Shown here one piece after another: positions 54,147-63,846 of a DNA stretch of 64,000 nucleotides. Each line of letters begins with the position of its first letter. The stretch's first letter is position 1. Both the position numbers and the translations under genes were made by a program. Source of the DNA: Streptomyces flaveolus (GTDB taxonomy: Bacteria; Actinomycetota; Actinomycetes; Streptomycetales; Streptomycetaceae). The notes under the pieces were generated by a model. It ran no database searches. It saw nothing but the letters and a program-made list of their open reading frames with translations, and was not told the origin of the DNA. The stretch is taken from the NCBI RefSeq assembly GCF_014648815.1, contig NZ_BMRV01000003.1, positions 434,001-498,000 of the forward strand. Direction: 5' to 3'.

Positions 54147-55616
54147 TCACCACCCCAGCTCCGTGTAGACGCGACCGGCCCGAATGCCTTCGATCGCGGC
54201 GCGGGTGTAGGGGACGATCGGCTCGGGCAGGTCCTCGGCACTCCACCACTGCCACCGGGCACACTTGTCCGGCTCCCGCAACTGCGGTGTGCCCTCCCAC
54301 TGTTGAGCACGGAAGAAGAGCTGGACGCGGGGCGGGCTGGTGACCCGGTCCTTCATGTGTACGAAGTGGACGAACTCGACGTGCGCCGGGTCGATCACCA
54401 GCCCGGCTTCCTCGTATGCCTCCCGCACGAGGCACGCCGTCGCCGGCTCGTCCTCGCAATGGCCCGCCAGGACATGCCAGGACCCGCCCGCGTACGCCGA
54501 GTCCGGGTGCCGCAGTCCCAGAAGTACCTGGCCGTCGCGTTCCAGGTAGAGATGGACGCCGAGCACGTTCAGCACGGTCCTGGACAGAGGGTCTGCCGGA
54601 GCGGTGGTCGCGGCGTCCGCTGGAACGTCGGTGGGCGCGGGGTGCTCGGCGGCGTGCCGCTCCAACAATGCCCTGGTCGACGGCAGCATCGTCATGTAGG
54701 GGAACTTCTCGGGCCGCACCCAGGCGAGCATCACGCCCTCTGTGAGGGGCAGACGGGCCGGGTCGCCGTTCCAGCGGCCGGTGAACAGCTGGATCGGCAC
54801 GCGGGTGCCGTCGCTTCCGGTGACGTGCTCAACGGCATACGGCTCCAGGCCCGCGACGGTCAGGCCGGCCTCCTCTCGAAGTTCCCTGCTGACCGTGTCG
54901 AGCGGGGTACGGTCCTGGGGCTCCCGGCCGCCGCCGAGCAGCGACCAGCACCCTGGCTCCCAGATCCACGGCTTGTTGGCGTCCCGCAGGTGCAGTAAGT
55001 ACCGGCCGGCCCCGTCGTGGATGATCGCGGAGGCGTTCATGGGAACGATCACTCCGTCCAGAGCGGAGGCGACAAGCTTCCCGCGCAGCGTCGGGGAGGA
55101 TGCCTCGTCGAACGGCAGCCAAGCCGAACCCGTCACCTCCTCGGCTCGCGGTGCGAGCCCGGGCGCATCGTCGGCGAGGTAGAAGGCGAAGCGCACGTCG
55201 TAGTGCCAGTGGGCCGGTTCGCCCCGGGCAGGGTTGGGGGCGATGGCGTGCAGCTCGATGTCGATCGGATCGTCCCGGAACTCGGGCGTCAGGGTGAGGG
55301 CCGAGGCCGGGGTCCCGGCCTCCTCCTCGACCTTCCGCAGTGCCGTGGCCAGCAGCGTGTGGTCGTCGGCTTCGACATGCCCGCCCGGGGTGAGCAGCAG
55401 CCCTCCGCTCACCTTGTGGCGGATGTGCAGAACCCGCCGGTGCCGGTCGATCACCACGGCGCTGCACGTGAGGTGCGCAGGGAGGGTGACGCGGCTGGTC
55501 GGCTCGGCGTCGGAGTCCAGGGCCACCAGCAGGCCGGCCAGGGTGTCTCGCTCGCACGGATTCCGGTCCAGGTAGGAGGTGACCACGGTGCGGATATGAG
55601 GAAGGGAGGGCGGCAT
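54147..55616 (-). CDS. Triple-NUDIX domain hydrolase with TTA codon
   Basis: A 489-residue protein with three NUDIX boxes in tandem: GGHVEADDHTLLATALRKVE with EEAG (78-101), GGGREPQDRTPLDTVSRELR with EEAGL (second third), and AGHCEDEPATACLVREAYEE with AGL near 400. The N-terminal 50 residues resemble the leader of nucleotide-processing NUDIX enzymes. NUDIX enzymes cleave nucleoside diphosphates linked to another group; three boxes in one chain is unusual. Leu207 is a TTA codon (54996-54998). The start is ATG 55616. It is followed upstream by an ABC exporter on the same strand, 195 bases away. Confidence 0.86.
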   Translation of the reverse strand: MPPSLPHIRTVVTSYLDRNPCERDTLAGLLVALDSDAEPTSRVTLPAHLTCSAVVIDRHRRVLHIRHKVSGGLLLTPGGHVEADDHTLLATALRKVEEEAGTPASALTLTPEFRDDPIDIELHAIAPNPARGEPAHWHYDVRFAFYLADDAPGLAPRAEEVTGSAWLPFDEASSPTLRGKLVASALDGVIVPMNASAIIHDGAGRYLLHLRDANKPWIWEPGCWSLLGGGREPQDRTPLDTVSRELREEAGLTVAGLEPYAVEHVTGSDGTRVPIQLFTGRWNGDPARLPLTEGVMLAWVRPEKFPYMTMLPSTRALLERHAAEHPAPTDVPADAATTAPADPLSRTVLNVLGVHLYLERDGQVLLGLRHPDSAYAGGSWHVLAGHCEDEPATACLVREAYEEAGLVIDPAHVEFVHFVHMKDRVTSPPRVQLFFRAQQWEGTPQLREPDKCARWQWWSAEDLPEPIVPYTRAAIEGIRAGRVYTELGW

Positions 55617-55811
55617 CAGAACCTCGGGCTGAGGGAACGGGTGGTCATCACGCGTGACGGCTCGGCTCCTGTAGAGCTGGGCACCTCGCGCGCGGGGGTG
55701 ACGCGTGCGAGGAACGGGGAACGAAACCGTCGGCAGCGGCGAGGAGCAGGGGCACGGTCCTCCTTGATGGCGACCGTCCCACCATGGAAGGCGGGACGGG
55801 GTCGAGGCGGA

Positions 55812-57701
55812 TCAGCGGTCCTGCGAGAGGGCCAGAAGTTCGGCGAAGGTCCCGCCGGCGTGGACGAGGTCGTCGTACCGTCCCTGTTCGGTAATCCGGC
55901 CGCGCTCCATCACGACGATGTGATCGGCGATCTTGGTATCTTCCAGGCGGTGCGTGACCACGATCGTGATGCGGTCCGCGGCGATGGCCTTGATCTGCTC
56001 GAAGATCTGGTGCTCGCCGCGCGGGTCCATCTGGGAGGTGGGCTCATCCAGGATCAGCAACCCCGGGCGCCTGTACAGGGCCCGGGAGCAGGCGACACGC
56101 TGCCACTGCCCGCCGGAGAGCTCCGAGCCGCCGAAGACGTCGCGGGCCAGGAGGGTGTCCAACCCTGCGGGGAGGTCCTCGACGGCCTCACGCAGGCCGG
56201 TCGCGTCGATGGCCTCCCACACGGGGGTGTCGTCGTGGGTGCGGGGTTGGCCGAGGGTGACGTTCTCGCGGACCCGCAGGGGCCACTGCGCGAAGATCTG
56301 CGGAACCAGGCCGGTGTTCGCCCACACCGTGGCAGGGTCCACCTCGGCGAGGTCGGTGCCGTTCCACGTGACCCGTCCCTTGTCCGGGAGGTAGATCCCG
56401 GTCAGCAGCCGGGTGAGTGTGGACTTTCCCGAGCCGTTCGCGCCGACGATCGCGAGGATCTGGCCGCGCCGCAGTGCGAGGGAGACACCGTCCACGGCGG
56501 GCTTGTCCTTGCCCGGGTACTGGTAGACGACCTCCTCGAGCCGGATCTCCTCGGTCGGCGCGGAATGCCTGCGGGGGCCGCGCTTCGGGGCCCGGGCGGC
56601 GGCGTCGTCGAGGAAGGCCTGCATGTCGCTCAGGTACAAACTGGTGTGGAAGACCGCGGCGCCGTTGATGACCACCTGGGACAGCGCAGCAAGCGTGGTC
56701 TGCACGGCGATGACCGCCGTCGCCGCGACCGCGAGTTCGATTCGGCCCGATACCGCAAGCCACGCCAGCGCGCCCCAGGTCGCGACGAGGAAAACGCCGC
56801 CGGCCAGCGCGGAAAGCAGGGAGATCCGCAGGGTCCGCGGTGCGGCGGCCAGGGTGCGCCGGTCGCACCGGTCGGAGAGCGCCCGGTACCAGTAGATGAG
56901 GTAATCCGTCATCGAGTTGGCGCGGACCTCGTCGCCGTACTTCGACTCGGTCGCCCACCAGCGCATCATGCCGCGCACATTGCGGTCGGCGATGTTGGCG
57001 TAGTGGATCTCGTAGTCGACTCGGGCGCTCAGCACGGCGCCGACGCCGGCCGGCAGCACCGCGAGCAGGAGCGGCGGCAGCATCAGCGGGTTCAGTACCG
57101 ACAGCACGCCACCGGCGGTGACCATGCGAATCAGCGCGGACAGGAACCGCTGAGCGTCGGTGACCATGACGTGCGTGCGGATCACGCCCATCTCGGCCGC
57201 CTCGTGCCGGTCCGAGAAGCCGTCCTCCGCGTACGCCGAGGCCTCCACCCGGCACACCGCCTCGACCAGCGCGGAGTCCGTCTCCGTCGTCAGCCGCGGG
57301 GTGATCCGCCGCTCGGCGTACGTGGCCACCGCCCCTGCCGCACGTCCTAGCGCGGCAGCGAGCGCCACCACCAGCAGCGCCGGAAGGGCGCCGCGCAGCC
57401 GCTCACCGGCAGTGCCGTCCCCGAGGACTGGTGCCATGGCCCGGGCGGTGGCGGCCAGCACCACGGCGGCCGATACACCCGTGACCATCTGGCAGCCGAG
57501 AAGGAGCTGCACGGCACGCCGGTCGGTCCGCCACGACAGCCGCGCGATCCGTCCCAGGACGGCCGGGATCTGCGCGCACATCCGCCGGAAGGAGACCTCG
57601 GCGAGCGGATTGACGGAGTACTGCCCACTGTAGGTGATCTCCGCCGGCGGTGGCGGAGGAGGCGCGGTGGCCTGCTGTGCGTTCGTATCGGCCGCGGTCA
57701 A
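55812..57701 (-). CDS. ABC transporter with fused membrane and ATPase domains
   Basis: A predicted 629-residue half-size ABC exporter. Membrane domain helices lie at about 55-340; the ATPase is C-terminal with GANGSGKST (Walker A), LSGGQ signature, LLILDEPTSQMDP (Walker B) and VVTHRLEDT (switch His). The start TTG 57701 follows AAGGGGGA by five bases; a longer frame runs into the decayed regulator and is rejected. It probably works as a homodimer exporting lipid, peptide or drug. No clear substrate. It precedes the triple-NUDIX gene and may be co-transcribed with it. Confidence 0.85.
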   Translation of the reverse strand: MTAADTNAQQATAPPPPPPAEITYSGQYSVNPLAEVSFRRMCAQIPAVLGRIARLSWRTDRRAVQLLLGCQMVTGVSAAVVLAATARAMAPVLGDGTAGERLRGALPALLVVALAAALGRAAGAVATYAERRITPRLTTETDSALVEAVCRVEASAYAEDGFSDRHEAAEMGVIRTHVMVTDAQRFLSALIRMVTAGGVLSVLNPLMLPPLLLAVLPAGVGAVLSARVDYEIHYANIADRNVRGMMRWWATESKYGDEVRANSMTDYLIYWYRALSDRCDRRTLAAAPRTLRISLLSALAGGVFLVATWGALAWLAVSGRIELAVAATAVIAVQTTLAALSQVVINGAAVFHTSLYLSDMQAFLDDAAARAPKRGPRRHSAPTEEIRLEEVVYQYPGKDKPAVDGVSLALRRGQILAIVGANGSGKSTLTRLLTGIYLPDKGRVTWNGTDLAEVDPATVWANTGLVPQIFAQWPLRVRENVTLGQPRTHDDTPVWEAIDATGLREAVEDLPAGLDTLLARDVFGGSELSGGQWQRVACSRALYRRPGLLILDEPTSQMDPRGEHQIFEQIKAIAADRITIVVTHRLEDTKIADHIVVMERGRITEQGRYDDLVHAGGTFAELLALSQDR

Positions 57702-57839
57702 CGTGGTCCCCCTTGACGGTCGTCCAGCGCGATCGTGAGACTCAACGATCCGGCCGGGGATATCGAACACATATGTTTCGGTCGGTCCTGGAATCCCGAG
57801 ACGGAGCAGTTCGCGGCGCGTGGAGGATGCACGGACCCA

Positions 57840-58225
57840 GCTCCCGCAACACGCGGGCGAATGTGGGTGGTTGGCCGAATCGCCGAGGATGGTGTTCGCG
57901 GGCGCCCGGTGGGGCGCGTTGGCCCGCACTGACTGAGCGCCGGTGGGCTCGTAGCCCTTCGGTCGCCTGCCGGCCTTGCGGTTGTTACCGGGCGCCTCGT
58001 AGCGGGCAGCAGACCGGCGTCGACGAGCTTGTCGAGGTGGAAGGCGACGAGCTTGCGGGATATCCCGACACCGGCGGCAGCTCTTCGCGGGTGACCGCAC
58101 GTCCGGCACGGCGGATGACGGTGAACATGCGCCGCCGTGAGTTCCTCGCTCGGAGCGCTGACGGAGTCGATGGCGCTGCCTACCTCGTCGGGCTGCGCCG
58201 TCTGATCGGAAGCCACGAGACCACC
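57840..58225 (-). pseudogene. Decayed ArsR-like helix-turn-helix regulator
   Basis: Fragments in changing frames on the minus strand: RRRMFTVIRRAGRAVTREE, then GVGISRKLVAFHLDKLVDAG (a clear winged helix-turn-helix), then ARYEAPGNNRKAGRRPKGYE. The order matches a family of HTH regulators that sit beside DUF2231 or redox genes, but at least three frame changes are needed. It was probably the regulator of the divergent DUF2231 gene at 58342. Confidence 0.65.
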
Positions 58226-58341
58226 GCAACCCCCATTTGTGTAGGCACAAATGTTCTTCACCCCGTGGCTACCAGCGCACCTTGACTCCCTTCCCTAATA
58301 AGACCAAGATTTGTTGGTGAAACGAGAGGGAGGAGCCTGCG

Positions 58342-58890
58342 ATGCCCGTGGAGCCACAGCTTCAGGCGAAGCAACCGGTCAGCGCCGCACTCGCCGGTCC
58401 GTACGGCCACCCGTTCCACCCGATCCTGGTCACGGTGCCGATCGGCGCCTGGGTGACCAGCCTGGTGTTCGACATCGCTTCCCAGGTGGTCAGCCGGCCG
58501 GGCTTCCTGACCCAGGGCTCGGAGTGGCTGGTCGCGGTCGGTGTGATCGGCGCCCTGCTGGCGGCCATGGTCGGATTCCTCGACCTGTTCGCGATCCCCA
58601 CCCGGACCCCGGCCTTTCGCACCGCCCTGGTCCATATGACGCTGAACCTGCTGGTGACCGCCGCCTACGCGGTCAACTTCATGTGGCGTCACAGCACCTA
58701 CGCCGACGGCGGGAGCGTCGGTGCGGGCATGCTCGTCCTGTCCGCGGTCAGCCTCGCCCTCCTCGGAGTCTCGGGGGTCCTCGGCGGCAAGCTCGCCTAT
58801 CGCTACGGCGTCCGCGTCGCCGACGAGAACACCCAGGCCGAGGGATATACGCCCGGCACCGGCGAGCGAAACGCCCGCCCCACTGCCTGA
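58342..58890 (+). CDS. DUF2231 membrane protein
   Basis: A 182-residue protein with four hydrophobic helices. The N-terminal GHPFHPILVTVPIGAW is the DUF2231 signature, with two His residues that could bind a metal or heme. The function is unknown. A decayed HTH regulator lies just upstream. It is followed by a small membrane protein and GTP cyclohydrolase I on the same strand. Confidence 0.88.
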   Translation: MPVEPQLQAKQPVSAALAGPYGHPFHPILVTVPIGAWVTSLVFDIASQVVSRPGFLTQGSEWLVAVGVIGALLAAMVGFLDLFAIPTRTPAFRTALVHMTLNLLVTAAYAVNFMWRHSTYADGGSVGAGMLVLSAVSLALLGVSGVLGGKLAYRYGVRVADENTQAEGYTPGTGERNARPTA

Positions 58891-58962
58891 ATCCGCCCGA
58901 CCCGCACCCAGGACGACGTGCTGCGGCCGCCGTTCGACATCACATCGCTTCGGGAGTTCCCC

Positions 58963-59418
58963 ATGGACATCGCCGCATTGATCACCTGGGTGGTCACCGC
59001 CCTCGGCGGCTTCTACATGCTCGGCACGTGGATCCAACGCGGCGGAATCCGCCAGCAGCAGTCCGGCACCAGCCGCCTGCCCGCACCCGTCGTCTTCGGC
59101 CACTTCGCTCTGGCAGCGATCGGACTCGTGGCGTGGATCATCTACGTCGTCGCCGACAAGAGAGCCCTGGCCTGGACCTCCTTCGTCCTGCTGCTGCCGG
59201 TCGCCCTGCTGGGATTCGTGATGCTGGCCCGCTGGATCCCCGTCTACCGCGACCGCTCCGCCGTCGGAGCGCCGGCCCCCTCACCGGCCCGGGGGACCGG
59301 TGGGACCGTCCCCGCCGAACGTCACTTCCCCCTGGTGGTCGTCCTGGCCCACGGCCTGTTCGCCGTGGTCACGCTCGTCCTCGTCCTGCTCACCGCCCTC
59401 GGTCTCGGAGACAGCTGA
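58963..59418 (+). CDS. Hypothetical four-helix membrane protein
   Basis: A 151-residue protein with four likely transmembrane helices (first MDIAALITWVVTALGGFYML, then VVFGHFALAAIGLVAWIIYVV and two further) and a polar Pro/Arg-rich linker near residue 108. The ATG at 58963 follows CGGGAG. Its stop is one base from the folE ATG, so the two are translationally coupled. The function is unknown. Confidence 0.78.
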   Translation: MDIAALITWVVTALGGFYMLGTWIQRGGIRQQQSGTSRLPAPVVFGHFALAAIGLVAWIIYVVADKRALAWTSFVLLLPVALLGFVMLARWIPVYRDRSAVGAPAPSPARGTGGTVPAERHFPLVVVLAHGLFAVVTLVLVLLTALGLGDS

Positions 59419-59419
59419 G

Positions 59420-60076
59420 ATGAACGAGCACCCGCACCGCGCCACCACCCGAATAGGCCCGCACGACGACGAGGCCGCGGTACCGGCACGGCCCGCCCTA
59501 CGGGTCGTCCACGAGCCCGGCGGCATCGACCTGGCCGCCGCCGAGGAAGCAGCCGGCCGGTTCCTCAACGCTCTCGGTATCTCCACCGCCTCCGAGAGCC
59601 TGTGCGCGACGCCCGGCCGCATGGCCCGCGCCTACGCCGAACTGCTCAGTCCCCGTCCTTTCGACCTGACCACCTTCCCCAACGACGAGGGCTACGACGA
59701 ACTCGTCCTGGCCCGTCACATACCCGTCCGGTCGGTGTGCGAGCACCATCTGCTGCCCTTCGTCGGCACTGCCCACGTCGGCTACCTGCCCGGCGCCCGC
59801 ATCCTGGGCCTGTCCAAGCTGGCCCGTGTCGTCGAGCACTTCGCCTGCCGTCCGCAGGTTCAGGAACGTCTGACCAAGCAGGTCGCCGACTGGCTGCAAA
59901 TCCAACTGGAACCCAAAGGGGTCGGTGTGGTCATCGAAGCCGAGCACGCCTGCATGACCCTGCGCGGCGTGCAGGCCACAGGCTCCACCACCATGACCTC
60001 CACCCTGCTCGGCCTGCTGCGCTCCGACGCCCGCTCCCGCAGCGAATTCCTCGCCCTGACCGGCGCCGCATCATGA
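59420..60076 (+). CDS. folE: GTP cyclohydrolase I
   Basis: A 218-residue GTP cyclohydrolase I, which converts GTP to dihydroneopterin triphosphate, the first step to folate and tetrahydrobiopterin-type cofactors. Zinc ligands are in CEHHLLPF (Cys107, His110) and CMTLRGV (Cys178), and the binding loop EAEHACMTLRG is complete. It has a 33-residue extra N-terminus. It is not in a folate operon here but coupled to a membrane protein, so it may be an additional copy supplying a special pterin. No such enzyme is visible in the window. Confidence 0.9.
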   Translation: MNEHPHRATTRIGPHDDEAAVPARPALRVVHEPGGIDLAAAEEAAGRFLNALGISTASESLCATPGRMARAYAELLSPRPFDLTTFPNDEGYDELVLARHIPVRSVCEHHLLPFVGTAHVGYLPGARILGLSKLARVVEHFACRPQVQERLTKQVADWLQIQLEPKGVGVVIEAEHACMTLRGVQATGSTTMTSTLLGLLRSDARSRSEFLALTGAAS

Positions 60077-60441
60077 GCGAGCCCGCCACATCGCCGAGGC
60101 AGGTGCGCCGCTGATGCCGCCGTTTCCGGGAGGCCAGGCAGGAGAACGGACGTGGGCTGCCGGACGAGCCCCGTCCGGTGGGCTGTGTCTCGCGATGCTC
60201 TGGTCGGGCCGTTCTTGCGGTGGCAGCAGCTGACCACTCACCACCACGCCTACGGCGACCGCTACCACGGCCAAGGCGGCAGCTGCGCGTCCCGCTGCCG
60301 CCGCCCCCGGCCGGCCTTCCTCGTACGCCGCCGCACCGGCGGCTGCCGCCGGGGCACCGCGTCCGCAGCCCACCAGGAAGGCCTATGGAGCCGTGTCCCG
60401 TCGGGGCGCACATGGCCGCTCCCCGTCCCCCGCGACAGTGG
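60077..60441. other. Interval with no convincing gene
   Basis: About 365 bases between the convergent folE and DoxX genes. A minus-strand frame includes an Ala/Val-rich hydrophobic stretch (about 60210-60290) but no start or motif that I trust. Confidence 0.4.
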
Positions 60442-60987
60442 TCAGTTGCGGATAAGGAGAACCAGGCCGGCGAGCACCGCGGCAAGCACCACGGCGATGA
60501 TGCCGTACATCAGCCGATGCCCCTTCAGGCCGGGGAGGTGGCGGTCGATGGCGAGCCTGCCGGGACCGGTGAGAGCCAGTCCCGCCGCACCTGCCGCCAG
60601 GAGAACCTCGTACTCGACCCCCTCGGGTGCGAAGAATCCTCCGCCCCACTTGACCGCCAGCGCGTTGATCATGGTGCCGAGGACGGCGGCACCCGCGAGC
60701 GGCGTGAGGAGGCCGAAGAGCAGACCGAGCCCTCCAAGGGTCTCGGTGAGGCCCGCGACCATCGCCATCGCCTTGCCTGACGGATACCCGCTCATGGTGA
60801 AGAACTGACCGGTGCCCTCAAGGCCGCCTCCGCCGAACCAACCGAACAGCTTCTGTGCGCCGTGGGCGGCGATGGTCAGGCCCAGCGCTATGCGCAGGAC
60901 CAGCAGGCCCACGTCGTAGGCGTGGGGAGAGGAGACCTCAGGGCCACCAACGGCAGGTGTACCGGCAGGGCGGGTGGTGACGGTCAT
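60442..60987 (-). CDS. DoxX family membrane protein
   Basis: A 181-residue protein with four helices. The DoxX pattern LRIALGLTIAAHGAQKLFGWFGGGG (about 32-56) and GLTETLGGLGLLFGLLTPLAG are clear. Family members are often induced by thiol stress and quinone-type electrophiles through MarR/DUF24 repressors. The ATG at 60987 follows AGGAAGG by about 12 bases. Two copies of a TGAAAGTTCAA dyad lie upstream. Confidence 0.88.
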   Translation of the reverse strand: MTVTTRPAGTPAVGGPEVSSPHAYDVGLLVLRIALGLTIAAHGAQKLFGWFGGGGLEGTGQFFTMSGYPSGKAMAMVAGLTETLGGLGLLFGLLTPLAGAAVLGTMINALAVKWGGGFFAPEGVEYEVLLAAGAAGLALTGPGRLAIDRHLPGLKGHRLMYGIIAVVLAAVLAGLVLLIRN

Positions 60988-61015
60988 AGGGAGACGAGCC
61001 TTCCTGAACAGGATA

Positions 61016-61065
61016 TTGAAAGTTCAAGCTATGAGTACGACCATAGCAACCGCGTGAAAGTTCAA
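61016..61065. promoter_or_regulatory. Direct dyads before the DoxX gene
   Basis: TGAAAGTTCAA occurs at 61017-61027 and again at 61055-61065, starts 38 bases apart. Each contains the dyad TGAA-AG-TTCA. Such paired sites suit a MarR- or HxlR-like repressor controlling DoxX; no candidate regulator gene is next to it. Confidence 0.5.
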
Positions 61066-61203
61066 CAAAGGGCTCGTCGTGCCGCAGTCGAGCAGGCATC
61101 GCTGGTAGGCATTCGACGCCGCGACGCGGGCCAAGCGCCGCTTCGCGGAGCGAGAGGACCGACGCCTCCTGTCATCCTCGCCCGAGGGACTTGGAGCCGG
61201 CCG

Positions 61204-61839
61204 TCATGCTGTCCGTTCTCCAGCCTTGAACGGGCCGGTCGCGGGGGTCACACACTTGTCGACGACGGTCTGCTCGCCGGCCGCCGTGCCGTCCAGGCAG
61301 AGCCGCCCGCCCTGGTCGCGCAGGTCGAGAAGGAACCGCGTGGTCCTACCGGACTGCTCGAGGCCGTGGATGCGCTCGTCTACGTAGCCGAGGTCGTGCA
61401 GGATCGTCCTGACCTTGGTGGGGGTGGGATTCGTCAGATCCCAGAGCGCCTGGGTGATGCGCTCTTCATGGAGGTTGCCCGCGCACCAGTCGCGAGCGTT
61501 CAACTCCACCTCCGGCCCCGCCGTGGGGGCGATCGGCTCGATCGCGTCGCTCGGCGGTGTCACCCCGGACGGCAACGTCTTCGTCGGACCGGTCGGAGGC
61601 GCCTCTGGTGGGGCGCTCGGGGGACACTGCTGCGCGACCTTGCTCAGCATTTCCGCAAAGGCCGCGTTGGGCCGGACCCCGGCGGTGCCGGCGGGATTGC
61701 TCTGCGGTCCGCCGACAGCGGTCTTCTCGGTGCCGCAGGCAGTGAGCGCCAGTGCTGCGAGAGCTGTCATCGCGAGCATGGGCCGCAGGCGGCGCGAGGA
61801 GCGGGTAGCCGTGCTGACCGGGGCAGGGGTTCGTCTCAT
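61204..61839 (-). CDS. Hypothetical lipoprotein
   Basis: A predicted 211-residue lipoprotein. MRRTPAPVSTATRSSRRLRP leads to a hydrophobic core and lipobox LTAC at about residue 35. The mature part has three Cys residues, a Pro/Thr-rich stretch and DLTNPTPTKVRTILHDLGYVDERIHGLEQSG, a helical region of unknown family. The ATG at 61839 follows GGAG by about 10 bases; a perfect 28-base palindrome lies 28 bases upstream. Confidence 0.78.
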   Translation of the reverse strand: MRRTPAPVSTATRSSRRLRPMLAMTALAALALTACGTEKTAVGGPQSNPAGTAGVRPNAAFAEMLSKVAQQCPPSAPPEAPPTGPTKTLPSGVTPPSDAIEPIAPTAGPEVELNARDWCAGNLHEERITQALWDLTNPTPTKVRTILHDLGYVDERIHGLEQSGRTTRFLLDLRDQGGRLCLDGTAAGEQTVVDKCVTPATGPFKAGERTA

Positions 61840-61867
61840 GCGCCAAGTCTCCGAGCAAGCCACCGCC

Positions 61868-61895
61868 CCCACTTGAGTACGCGTACTCAAGTGGG
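61868..61895. promoter_or_regulatory. Perfect 28-base palindrome, probable operator
   Basis: The sequence 61868-61895 equals its own reverse complement; the half is CCCACTTGAGTACG and the core reads GAGTACGCGTACTC. A partial second site GAGTACGCG-CTC begins at about 61900. Position just before the lipoprotein start suggests repression by a dimeric regulator, for example TetR or GntR type. No U-run follows, so a terminator is less likely. Confidence 0.65.
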
Positions 61896-61912
61896 CAGGA
61901 GTACGCGCTCAC

Positions 61913-62643
61913 CTTCGCGTGCGACGTGAACGAGCTTCAGCGAGGCGAGACAACCGGTGCTGTCGGTTCTCGTGAACATCGGCTTCGCGGCAGATCAGGT
62001 GCCTCCCGTCCAGGTGAACAACTGCTGCTCGATCTCGTGGAGAAAGCCAGAGGCGGAACCCGATTCCGGCGGGCCACGCGCTTCGGGGGCAGGACCACGT
62101 GACCGGGTACGGCTCAGGCGTCCAAGTTGATCGAGCACACCGTGGCACCAGGTCGCCGCACGGCCGCTCGTCGGCGCCCCGACGGGCCTGTGCGAGGGTC
62201 TGGCGCAGCGCGACGACGGCGACGGCAGTACACGGGACGGGTCGCCGGTGACCGTCTCCCTGTTGAAGATCGCGCTGAACGTGGTGATCTTCCTCGGCTT
62301 CCCGCCTGCGCCACTGCGCAGCCCCGGCCTCGTCCGTCGGCGGAGCCCGGAACGGAAAGGAGGAGTCCGGAGACTCCAGGATCACGCGCGTCCCGTCCCG
62401 CCCGCCGAGCGCTTGCGCTGGAGCGCACTCCAGGACGTAGCGTCGTGGCGACGGAGACGGCGACAGGCACGGGCTGGACGCCGGTACGGCCGCGGCAGCG
62501 CAGTGGGCAGCGGCTGTACGACGCGCCGGTCACACGGCACCGGCTCGGGATGCCGGTCAGCGCCATCTGTCGCTAGATGGACGAGGTGGCTCTCGCGCCG
62601 CTGGGACGACGAACGAGCACGCAGGGAAGGACTGGCACACATC
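61913..62643. other. Interval with no convincing gene
   Basis: About 730 bases before the aldo/keto reductase. Short frames on both strands are of biased composition. One dyad, GGAGTC-CGGA-GACTCC (62362-62377), may be an operator or a small hairpin. Confidence 0.4.
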
Positions 62644-63633
<990 letters not shown>

Positions 63634-63846
63634 CCGCGCGGTCGCGCGCCCGCGGCGACCCTCCGCCGGTAACGATCGTGGACGGAGAACGGACCGGCGG
63701 TCGATGGGGACGAGCAGCGGGCCTCGTGGGGCTCTTCCTGCCGGCCTGAAAAAACTTCCGCGAGCGTGTAGAGAAGCGCGGGCCGGCTTCGACGTCCCCT
63801 GTGAGAGCCTCCCACCACGGGCGGCCCGAGCCGAAGGAGCGGACTC

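Noticed and set aside
59931..60485. Minus-strand frames after folE, one with a hydrophobic stretch
   Set aside because: They overlap folE and lack a credible start or motif.
62114..62576. Overlapping frames on both strands before the aldo/keto reductase
   Set aside because: Arg/Pro/Ala-rich on both strands, typical of non-coding GC-rich DNA.
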